Of a DNA stretch of 64,000 nucleotides, positions 54,720-64,000 are shown piece after piece. A model generated the notes under the pieces. That model worked only from the letters and a program-made list of their open reading frames with translations, did no database searches and was not told where the DNA came from. The DNA comes from Sphaerolaimus hirsutus. Lineage: Eukaryota; Nematoda; Chromadorea; Monhysterida; Sphaerolaimidae. Location of the stretch: assembly GCA_964036195.1 (NCBI GenBank), contig OZ038460.1:18541504-18605503 (forward strand), in the 5' to 3' direction. Within the stretch, counting starts at the first letter, position 1. Each line of letters starts with the position of its first letter. Position numbers and translations under genes: made by a program.

Positions 54720-56336
54720 CAGAAATGCCCAATTTTGGAAATATTCACTTTCAAGTATATGCGATATCTACGAATGAAAATTTTACATGTATTGCATAAC
54801 TTACTGGACCCATTGGAGTACCTTAGGACCATTTTCACAATTTTCATTTTTTTTTCGGTGTCCAGCTTTTGTTCCTGGAGTGGCTATTGACTCGTAGACT
54901 GACTCATATAAATACAGGTATATCATACAAGTAGCAGTACTTGTGATGATATATGGCCATAGAATGGCTGTGGAGCCATGGGATAGCACTATAAGTGGGG
55001 TTATATGCCAAAAAATCCACTTTTTATGTTGACTCGTTATGTACATGGTCGGGCTGAAAAGTCCCCGGGCAGTGCTCGCCATGTACGCTAGGGGTAAGCT
55101 ACGGTTATAAAAATTTTACACGTTAATATATCAGGTGTTTTGAGTTTTCACCCAAAATTTCACCCCTCTAGCTCCACCCACTGCGGAACTGTGGGGGTTA
55201 CAATTTCGGTCATTTTGTACTGATGTACAAATGGTGCTCTAGCTCAATGCTCCTTTGAATTGTGATCATGAAATTTTGGCTAGTGTAAGCCACCAGTGTT
55301 GGCAATGTGCTGATAGTATTCAACACTTTCATCAACGTCATTGCTATTAAGGTTAAACTAATATGCAGATCAGGGTGATGTGCAAGAAACGTGGGAACTG
55401 TGATGGATGTTTTTGGTGATCATCTGAGATCGTGTTGTATTGCAGTGATTTTAATGTTGTTTTGAAATGTGCAGTAAATTATTATGTCAATTAAATTTCA
55501 TTTGTGTTTCATTACTAATCTGTAGTGGACACATTACCTGTGTTCAACAGCAGTGTGCATGAAAAACGCCTCCTGTCTTAACCTGTATTGACCAACCGTA
55601 GAGGCAGAATGATGAATTTGGTAGTGAGAGTAGTGACAGTAATGGCAATATGAACTAGGCTTATGATATCATAGCTAATTTTGGTTAGTGCTGGCACATT
55701 GACAACACTGGTGGCTTACACTAGCCAAAGTTTCATGATCACAACTTAAAGCAGCGTTGCGCTAGAGCACCATTTGTACATCAGTACAAAATGACCGAAA
55801 TTGTAACCCACACAGTTCCGCAGTGGGTGAAGCTAGAGGGGCGAAATTTTGGGTGAAAACTCAAAACACCTGATATATTAACGTGTTAAAATTTTATAAC
55901 CGTAGCTTACCCCTAGCGCGAATGGCGAGCACTGCCCGGGGACTTTTCAGCCCGACCATGTAAATTGCTTTTTGTCAAATGGTTGTGAGTTCAACTGCAA
56001 TTAGGCATGAAATAGTGCTTTAATAAGGTTATAAAAGAAGGCTAATACATCGAGACTGATGTTTCCGACTGTAGAAGTATGTGGAAGAACATTGGCTGGA
56101 TATTATATACTACACTAACATATCACGGCTTATTATTATATGATAGCATGCAGGAACAACCACCAGTGGTAATCTGCATGTGATCTTGCGCGGTTGCGCG
56201 CAAAAAAATTACAAAATACCTAGTGCATATGTACAAAAAAAATTGCCTTTGCACCGCTGGGACCATTGCGCTTTTTTTAAAGCAGCGTTTTTTTAATAAA
56301 AAAAGCGCTTGAAAAAAAGCGCTGGCCATCCCTGTT
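54720..56336. mobile_element. Degraded hAT (AACG family relative) split by a mariner-like element
   Basis: Sequence at about 54900-55040 and 55975-56230 (GGCTGTGGAGCCATGGGATA; GGTTATAAAAGAAGGC; GCGCGGTTGCGCGC) is a diverged form of the interior of 7271-7938. It ends GCGCTGGCCATCCCTG at about 56336. The left terminus was not found. Confidence 0.65.
55044..55970. mobile_element. Mariner-like element, CATGGTCGGGCTGAAAAGTC ends, no transposase
   Basis: The inverted arms are about 290 bp, with ends CATGGTCGGGCTGAAAAGTC and GACTTTTCAGCCCGACCATG, flanked by TA (55042-55043 and 55971-55972). GGCTGAAAAGTCCCCGG resembles mariner termini. The central 300 bp has no coding capacity. Confidence 0.88.
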
Positions 56337-56786
56337 TGTACCTTCACTTTTGCAGTGGCTGTCAGAGAAATATTGGGGCCATCTGGTGTGTCCCTTCAGA
56401 CCAGATTTGTATGATCTACTGTATGCCACGATATTGCCTTCCACTGGCAATTGCTGGACCTGCCTTAGAAAGGTGCAATTTTCACTTGACTTGACTGCAG
56501 ATATTATCAAGTAAAGTGAATTGAACACTTTGAAGACTGATCTGTCAAATTCAGCTGCTGGTGTGACTTATGCATACTACTACAACAGCACTGACAAGCT
56601 AATCGACTTGGATATTTCATGGTCCTTTTTTGTGTGGTCAGTTAAATCAGGCATCACTTTTGACCTGGTGGTTGATATAGATTTGTTTGATATGCTAAAA
56701 TACCTGACAAATCTGCCAGCCAAGGGTTAACGATGGCAAACCTTAGTGTTTTTCTAAAATGACTTTTTGAATTTTGAATTTCTTTA

Positions 56787-57182
56787 GGCAGTGTTTACAG
56801 TACATTGAGTGACGACGCGACCTTCAAGTGTCATCTCTCAATGAAAAAGTTTCGTATTTTCGTGAAAAGGCAGTAAACTATAGATACTGTAGGAATATAC
56901 ATGCATGCAAAGTTTCAGGTGATTTCTTCTTGTCGTTCGTAAGTTATAGGCTTTAACAAAAAATTTGTCGTCGCAAACCGCGACAAATTTGCGACGACGA
57001 ATTTTTTTTAAAGCCTATAACTTACGAACGACAAGAAAAAATCACCTGAAACTTTGCATGCGGGTATATTCCTACAGTATCTATAGTTCACTGCCTTTTC
57101 ACGAAAATACGGAACTTTTCCATTGAGAGATGACGCTTGAAAAAATGATCGCGTCGTCACTAAATGTACTGTAAACACCGCC
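56787..57182. mobile_element. Harbinger-like MITE with ~190-bp arms
   Basis: The ends are GGCAGTGTTTACAGTACATT and AATGTACTGTAAACACCGCC. The 3-bp duplication is TTA (56784-56786 and 57183-57185). The arms are almost fully complementary and the centre is GTCGCAAACCGCGAC. The TTA target and GGC start fit PIF/Harbinger. Confidence 0.85.
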
Positions 57183-57861
57183 TTACATTTTTTTTTAATT
57201 TTTGATTATTTTTATAAGTGGAGCCCATAAGTACATTTTCCATAAGTGGGGCGATTTTTAAAGATGGATCTTTTCGAGCAAATATAAGAGCAAAGCGTCA
57301 GATAATTTATCTTTAAAATGTGTTCCACAACTGTTAAAACATTTACAGGTATGCTGGATATGGCCAAATTGCAAACTACCCGTTAACAGTCATAAGTACG
57401 TTGTGCACGTAGTTCAGTCATAGTTATTTCTACAGTGAACGCACAAATTCCTTTGCGCAGTGGCATCGGCGCATGTGCGACTGTGACTCCGCCAACTCGC
57501 GCCCGCCTAAAGATTTCTAAACCGCACGCGAAATTTCTCGCTCGCGCGCCCCTCTATTAATGATGTTTTTCCCATACAAATTACAAACTTGTGATTGTCT
57601 AAAAACAAAAATAAGCATGTGTCAAGCCGGAATTTGTGCGAGTGTGTCTTAAATCTGGCAAAAAGGGCTCAAAAATATGTGCGTTCCCAATAGACAGCAA
57701 CTTTTTTTCCCAATTGAACTCTCATCGTCATCATTGAGCCCACACACAAAACAACGCGTGCCTGACGGAATACGCGTGATTTTCGGGGGACGTCCCGCGC
57801 GGCCGTTAACACAAAAGTGGGCGGAGTCTACGCAGAGTGGCGATGCGCGTCGAAATGGCCC

Positions 57862-58092
57862 TACACACACTAGTTTTCACCGTGACTCGTGTGAAAACTG
57901 AAATGGCGACATGGCGACATTCAGCCTACTCTTATTGTACGCTATATGTGTTTTAGTTGTAAAATTTTCAAATTTTTACTTTCATTAATTTGAAATTCAA
58001 TGAAATCATTCAACCGTGCTCATTAATTTGCATTTGAAAAAATTTCAGTTTTCACACGAAGTCACGGTGAAAACTAGTGTGTGTGGGCACAA
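57862..58092. mobile_element. TAGTTTTCACCGTGAC inverted-repeat MITE
   Basis: The arms are ACACACACTAGTTTTCACCG and CGGTGAAAACTAGTGTGTGT. It is a copy of 4124-4352. The GC-richer stretch before it (57460-57560, GCGCGCGCCC and CGCACGCG words; GGCGGAGT motifs) may be a promoter region, but no gene start was identified. Confidence 0.75.
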
Positions 58093-58108
58093 TATGTGCG
58101 CGCACTGT

Positions 58109-58646
58109 CAGAGTTGTTAAAATACCGGTATTTTTGGAAAGCGTAAGCGTAAGCGTAAATACACTTTCCAAATTTTGAGTATGGATACTCAAAGCGTAAG
58201 GTATTTTTAAAATACCTGGGAAAGCGTAAAAAAAGCGTAAGCGTAAAATTTTCTTAACAGAGTCTTTGTTCAGAGGATTCTTACAAAATCAAGCTCCCAG
58301 CGAAATTTTTTTGACGCCCATTTGGTAGTCTGCCCTTAGATTCATTCAATTCATTGGCAATTCATCGGCAGAAACACTTAGTCATTGCCGCAGGCAGAGT
58401 TCACTAAGGCAGAGTCATTTCCGGATTTTCCAGTGCATTATTGCACACACGCAGTCACTTTTTTGGTACGCAGTATTTTTGGTACTGTGTGAAAAGCTTT
58501 TTTACGCTTTTAGTACTCGGGTAATTCGGCTGGGAAAGCGTAATAAAGCGTACGGGTATTTTATGAAAGCGTAAGCGTAAGCGTAAGTATAAATACCCAT
58601 TTACCCGGGTATTTCGGGTAAGCGTAAATACGCTTTTGCAACTCTG
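58109..58646. mobile_element. hAT-type element, CAGAGTTG family with AAGCGTAAGCGTAA repeats
   Basis: The ends are CAGAGTTGTTAAAATACC and TACGCTTTTGCAACTCTG. The 8-bp duplication is CGCACTGT (58101-58108 and 58647-58654). Fragments lie at 39103-39244, about 49715-49870 and 63885-63955. It is followed by a GTTCCGTAAAGTG to GCGGAATTGGCTCC element at about 58665-58960. Confidence 0.92.
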
Positions 58647-59258
58647 CGCACTGTATGAACCGTTCCGTAAAGTGTAGTAAAAAGTGTAGGAGAAATGTAA
58701 GTGAAAAGCGACGTGAAAAGTGAAGAAGCATAAATGAGAAGCACAAAAACAATAAAAATGCAAAGGATGCATTCTGACTTTAAAAGCATTGTTTCTGATG
58801 ACGCTTATAATTGTTTAGTGGGAAATTTACCGATTTTTCACTTCGTGAGAGCTTTGGAATTGAAAAAATTACCCTATTCAAAAAACTTCACTTCAAAATT
58901 TCACTTCGCTTTTCACTTCACTTTTCACTTCGCTTTTTGCGGAATTGGCTCCAAATCAAGCTTTGCCCGAGTAAATATGTACATCGTTCCTGTTGAAAAT
59001 GCAGGGCCAGCCACTGGTAACATGAATGATTATCTGACATCGATTCCCATGAATCATGCCATTTGCGAATATCGCAAACGGAAGCAATATGGCTAGTCTT
59101 ATTTATAATTGATGTCAATACTCAGTTAACATTGAAAATTTTAATGCGAATAATTTTCAGATCCAATGATTTTTGCAACAACCAGAAGTTTCAGGCAAGC
59201 GTGGTGGCATAAAACTATAAATGAAATTGCATGTAAACAACTAGCATGTAAATCATCA

Positions 59259-59345
59259 TACCGTATTACCTCGGATTAACACCCCCCCCTGAAAATTTGC
59301 TGGCGAAATCATAAACCCCTGGGGGTATGTCGCGGTAATACGGTA
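59259..59345. mobile_element. Short TACCGTATT MITE
   Basis: The ends are TACCGTATTACCTCGGATTA and GCGGTAATACGGTA. The total is 87 bp. Confidence 0.75.
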
Positions 59346-59616
59346 CTTACTTAGCTAGTAAAGTAGCACAAAACACTTAAGCTTGGCTTGAAAAGTTGCT
59401 TACTCACAGCAAGTAAAGTGACATAGTTTGGAGGAAAAGTGGCACACTACAGCAGCAGTAAAGTGTCACACTTAGCTAGTAAAGTGGCAGAGCTCAGGTT
59501 GAAAACCGTGAGCATGTAAACCGTAAGGGATGAAAAGTGGAAATCGCTCATTGAAAGCACTTTCACAAAAATAAATTTTCAAACAAGAAAAAGGCGGAGT
59601 CGCGTACAAGCGATAA

Positions 59617-61005
59617 GTGTTTTCTATGAAGCGTTTTTGTTTTCTTTTTTGGAACAATTTTGATTTTATTAACGATAACGTTATGATTGAGTGCTTCCGG
59701 TTCGGTGTTAACTTTCTGGCTCAGACGGATAAAAGTGGGTTATCGGACAAATGCAACACTCACTATATCGACAAGCAGCGAGCCCAGCACAATGGAATGT
59801 GTCAGGTAAAAGCTTGAAATATTGTTTTCACTGAAATATTGGAAAAAAATAGGTCAACAGTGTTTTGTGCGCAACCATTGCATACCATGTGATAACTGCT
59901 ACAAATTTTGAACCGTTCTATGCAGGGGTTTTCCGTAAAGAGTAGTCTAAATTTTCTCTCATTTTTAAATATAGAAAGTGTGAATTTTTTTCCTGGTTAT
60001 TCTGAAGTTATTCTAATAAATTGATAATTTTCATGTTCCGACAGCCAGTCAAAAATGCACGAAAGTTTTGTAGCGACTGCCATGCTCACCACCAGGGTTG
60101 GCAAAATCTCAGAAAAAAATAAAAATAGAATGGAAAATCTAAGAATAACATAAAATGGAAAATTTCAAAATAAAAATTCTACAAAAATCGGAACTTTTGT
60201 AAATTTTTTTGTAAAATTGTATAAAAATTCATATTTTTGAAAAACTGTATAAAAATTCATATTTTTTGTAAATTTTTTTATCTTTGCTTGAGTTTCTACC
60301 TGTTGAACCAGCCCTAAGCTTTGAAAAGTGTCAAATGTCATGTAAAATGTCATGCAAGGTCTTAACTCTCATGACAAATGTGAAGTGTCAGTTGTCATGA
60401 CAAAGATAAATTAGTGTCAATTGTCAAGCAAAACATATCAAAATCGTATTTTTTGTATCCAAATAGTACGTGCCGTATCAAAATCTTGTTGTTTTTTAAT
60501 CCTAATCTTATTTTTTTGTATCCAAATTTTCACACCAGCTTTAAATACAAAAACATAAGATTTAAATACACAATCTACACTTCACATGACATTGTCATGG
60601 CAATTGCCAGTTTGCTTGACATATGACATGACACTTCACATTTTGCAGGACAAATTGACACTACGTTACATGTGATGACTATTGACTCTTTGCATGACAT
60701 TTTACAAATGCACCTAGCACTCCAGTAGCCCTTCTAAAATAAAATACAATTTTTATACAATTTGTATACAAATAATTTTTATAAAACCAACCCTGCTAAC
60801 CACCATGTCCCATACATCACTACTTTCCTCACAACACCGGCCCACATGCAGGAAGTGCCGCTGGGAGCCGTTCTGCCACTGCGTCAGCTACAGCCCCGGC
60901 ACGCAGCTGTGCATCATGGCAGCTGTGCACTGCTCCTCCCCGAATGTCATAGTCCCCGATACTGCAGATGCAACTAATATGATCTTTGAGGAGTTTGCAC
61001 TATGA
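59617..61005 (+). CDS. Possible small Cys-rich (PAN/apple-like) gene
   Basis: Exon candidate 1 is 59617-59808, with possible starts at 59617 or 59626 (MFSMKRFCFLFWNN). It contains MIECFRFGVNFLAQ and LSDKCNTHYIDKQRAQHNGM and ends CAG before GTAAAA. Exon candidate 2 begins after an AG near 60850-60855. It reads CRWEPFCHCVSYSPGTQLCI, then ATNMIFEEFAL, and stops at TGA 61003-61005. CxxxPFCxCxSYxPxxxxC recalls the core of PAN/apple domains. The junction is in phase only if the AG after GAAG at about 60854 is used, not the stronger ATGCAG. A GGCGGAGTC motif lies 25 nt upstream of the first exon. The intron contains an H-type repeat (about 60310-60740). The domain and the gene model are both tentative. 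Confidence 0.4.
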
Positions 61006-61009
61006 TAAG

Positions 61010-62810
61010 GGTGGAGTATTGGCGGCGAACACACTGGATTCGGTCAACTGGTTCGGTATCTGTCAACTCGATTTGTGTTCAAATTAGGTCGCAGGACGAT
61101 TTTCAAATGCACGTGCGGCGAAGTCGAACCGGAACTTATATTGCCATGTGCATTTTGAACATGGTTTCGCAGCCCATAATTTAAACATTTATGAAAAACT
61201 GTCAGACCAGTTGACACCCGATGTCAACTGGGCCGAAGGTTTTTCATAATTTTTTTGTTTATGGGTTGCGAAACAGTGTTCAAATGCACATGGCAACATA
61301 AATTCCTGTTCAACTTTGCCGCACGTGCATTGAAAATTGTCCTGCGACCTAAATTGAACTAAAATCGAGTTGACACTGAAACAGTTGACATCCAGTGTGT
61401 GTGGCACCATCGAATGGGCTGGAACTGACTAGGGTTTTAAAATTTATCAAACTGACCGTTATACAAGGGACCACTGGTGACCATAAAAATTTGCCTTTTT
61501 TAAAGATCAATGTTAATGCAACAGACACGCAGCGACACAACAGAAATTAAATTAATGAACTTGCATCGTCATGGTTGAAACTTCCTGAAAACTAAAAATA
61601 ATAATGTACTAAATTTTCTGTATTGTAGTTTTTTCTTTTACATTTTCTTGGTTAGGTCACCAAAATCTAAAATTTCTCGCTGTTTATTGCACTTCCCAAA
61701 GTCATCAAAATGGCCACAAATTCTACAATACATATGGCACTATACTGAGATTAAACTAGATATTTATGTAGACAACATTTGGAAGCAAACGAAGTTACCA
61801 ACCGTTAAACACAGAATATATTTATGTGTACGTAGTCTCCTGACTGCTCACTTGACACGGAACTCTACCATAACCCATCCGAATAAAATGCCAAAATACA
61901 TATTAAAATACATCATGGAATTATGGTAGATTACCATGTAAAGTGTGTAGTCGGCATAAAAAGCACCAGTCTTCTAAGTTATCACCGTTAAAAATCTAAA
62001 TATCTCAACTTCTTGTGACTAGGATTCAACACTTGATTCAAAACTATGCAACACTAAGTAGGGTTAGTCAAAGATCGATTTTTTTCAAGCTTCCAGACTT
62101 AAAAGAAAAATTGATTTTTCAAAAATTGAACCTATCTTCTTTCAAAATGCACCTATTTTTCTCCGAAATTATCTCCAAAGTGTCAAGATGAAACTAGAAC
62201 CTATATCAAATGATGTGCAAATATCAAACATTTGTTAGCGATTTTTGCGATCGGATTCGATGATGCGCGTTAAAAAATAAAATCGCTGGAACAAATCGCT
62301 CGCCAAACCATAATCTTGACTAAAGTTTGGGTAAATAGAAAAATGCCCTAAAATAAATATATCTATGCATAGCCAAAAAGACAATGTCACACGATGGCAG
62401 CAATAAAATCGGATCAAATGTTTCGAGTGAATAAAGCAGGGCATTGATACCCTGACCGAGTAAACATAAATATTTAGCAAAAAATCTGACTATAAATATA
62501 GGCAGTATGTGCACTTAATAATTATTGAGGCTCATATTTATCAAAGTCTATTTAAATGATATTTATATTCTCGGCACAGTGTTCTTGTATAAAATGCACA
62601 TGCCGCCATGTTTAAGGTAAGGGTAAAATCAGTAACCGCAAGATTCAATTCCATAAGCCCGCCACCATCGATAAAGCCAAGCGTAACTTCCGGCCAATTC
62701 ACTTTCACACAATATTATGTTTATACCACAAGTTTTTCCGCCATATTTCCAACAAAAAAAAACGTAAGTAAAAATCTTATATGTGAACTGGCGGGCAGCC
62801 CAGCACGATG
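61010..62810. other. Intergenic: no gene recognised
   Basis: A GTTGACA-type inverted pair lies at about 61060-61400 (GCAGGACGATTTTCAAATGC and GCATTGAAAATTGTCCTGC), a probable TA-inserting element. A fragment of the TATACTCGGCGGAC family lies at about 61860-61960. The rest is AT-rich without supported exons. Confidence 0.45.
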
Positions 62811-62936
62811 TAAAGTGTTATGTAAGATGTCAGTAAAAATAAAAAGGAAAGATTTTTTCACTCAACTTTTTTGACACTTTACTGATTGACACTTTACTTT
62901 ACACTTCACACTTCACACGGTGCGAGACTGCCACCA
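62811..62936. mobile_element. H-family hairpin
   Basis: GATGTAAAGTGTTATGTAAG pairs with the TTTACTTTACACTT side, ending GGTGCGAGACTGCCACC. It is 135 nt downstream of the AGL stop codon. Confidence 0.6.
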
Positions 62937-63069
62937 GGCCAACGTTTTCAAATCGTTCATCCCACACCTTTTCTACATCCAACTGAGAACATTCCACAAG
63001 TGAAAAAAGGTGTTTTTTCAAGGAAATACGGTAGCCTAAAGATAACCAAAGTGACCACCAGCGCAAAGA

Positions 63070-63779
63070 TCAGTGGCCATCAGTGTCGGCGCTTTTCATG
63101 TCGTAGAGCACCTCGAGTATGCAGCCGACGGACCAGGCCTGGGCCTCGCACGAGCCAGCGCACGCGGCGCCGTTCTGCGTGGAAGTGTGCGTGTTGAACG
63201 GGATCGGGGGTTTAAGTAGGTATTCATATTTAGAACATATTTAGAGCTAAAAATGCGACTAGAGTTCCAATAATTTGTGGTTTTCATAAAATACCCAAAA
63301 ATTGGTGTTTTTCATAAAATATAAATGATAAAACAGTCTCAAAAAATCCCTCAAAAATATAAATAAATAAAATTTCTGTGGAAAAACAGTATAAATCAAT
63401 AAGTAATAATAATACAAATATTTTATTTTATTTTTTTCTCAAAAAATATAAAAACACCCCACAACTTGGAGGCAATATTAATGAAAAACGAAATTTTATA
63501 TAGGTAGGTATTTTCTTATACTTTCAAAAATAAAAATGACCCGAGATTTTTGGAACACTGATTGGGAGGTGACGTGAGTGGTGCCCCCCCCCAAAAAAAA
63601 CCCACCTCATTAGTAAGTTCGGGCAAGCTGCGCCAGGGCGAGTGCACCAGATGCACCCGGTGCCTGGCCATGACTCGCTTCACGTCCCGCACGGTGCGCT
63701 CCATCAGCTCTTGGTCCCGCAGACGGCTGGCCACCGCGAGACGGGCCCGCAGAAGGTAGCCGCACACCCACACCCACTC
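63070..63779 (-). CDS. agl: Glycogen debranching enzyme, last two exons
   Basis: AGL is the bifunctional 4-alpha-glucanotransferase and amylo-1,6-glucosidase that completes cytosolic glycogen breakdown. The penultimate exon is 63779-63606: after a GCGCAG acceptor it reads EWVWVCGYLLRARL, continues to HRVHLVHSPWRSLPELTNE and has donor GTGGGT. The last exon is 63174-63070: after TTCCACGCAG it reads NGAACAGSCEAQAWSVGCIL and EVLYDM, and ends at TGA (63070-63072). Both junctions are phase 0. The human protein, as I recall it, ends with the same LPELTNE, CETQAWS and ETLYDL blocks; here an extra tail KSADTDGH follows. These 92 residues are the end of the glucosidase domain. The remaining exons lie beyond the right edge. 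Confidence 0.92.
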
Positions 63780-64000
63780 CTGCGCGGGACCCATTGCGTT
63801 CGGGAGGGGAAGTGGATGTGCGGGACTTGCAATGTGAATTTCAGGATAACGGGTAGTTGTGGCAGGAAAAGAGTAACAAAACATAATGGTATTTTTGGAA
63901 GTATCAATACCCGAATACCCGGGTATCTCGGTTAAACGTAAATACGTTTATGCAACACTGGTGCAATGCCATCCACCACGTGACACTGGTACAATGTCAT

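Noticed and set aside
57649-57901. Opposed frames over 57649-57901 as a gene
   Set aside because: There is no conserved motif. The right part runs into a MITE, and both strands are open, as expected for a GC-rich stretch.

Overview
The window is eukaryotic nuclear DNA: spliced genes with GT..AG introns, dense nested DNA transposons, a satellite array and two 200-base assembly gaps (10454-10653, 50654-50853). The recognisable proteins (a CAR-1-like LSM14, a SOD-2-like mitochondrial superoxide dismutase, a protein with VALWYKxGxPVxGR modules) most resemble nematode homologues as I remember them. A repeat-rich nematode, possibly of a basal clade, is my best guess; the species cannot be fixed from the sequence.

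Region 1 (1 to about 26 kb) is dominated by a very large imperfect palindrome. The left arm (about 190-10335) and right arm (about 11942-21620) carry the same genes in mirror image: the 3' exons of the VALWYK-module gene, a four-exon stretch of SOD2, and the first two exons of LSM14/CAR-1, arranged head-to-head with SOD2. The arms share old transposons, and each also has private insertions with clean target-site duplications. The 1.6-kb spacer holds a broken DD37E-type mariner transposase and an assembly gap. Either this is a true inverted duplication or two divergent haplotypes joined head-to-head. The VALWYK gene is complete only on the right (26138 to 20156, minus), where eight phase-consistent exons encode about 354 residues.

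Region 2 (26-45 kb) contains one C2H2 zinc-finger gene on the minus strand (38498 to about 30549, seven exons). Its last long intron is filled by a Russian-doll nest of transposons (a TA-inserting element containing a hAT that contains two more hATs, one of which holds a further hAT). The rest is hAT copies, a long inverted-repeat element and a cluster of NFI-like palindromes.

Region 3 (45-57 kb) has mariner-like, Harbinger-like and minisatellite-bearing elements, plus a satellite whose 501-base higher-order unit is built from three roughly 167-base monomers (50854 to about 54560).

Region 4 (57-64 kb) has a possible small Cys-rich (PAN/apple-like) gene and, at the right edge, the last two exons of glycogen debranching enzyme (AGL, minus strand).

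The genes do not form a pathway. The main biology here is transposon-driven gene architecture: several introns begin or end within a few bases of transposon termini, and one abundant hairpin family carries splice-donor-like and acceptor-like sequences in its own terminal repeats. I saw no rRNA, CRISPR array or convincing tRNA.
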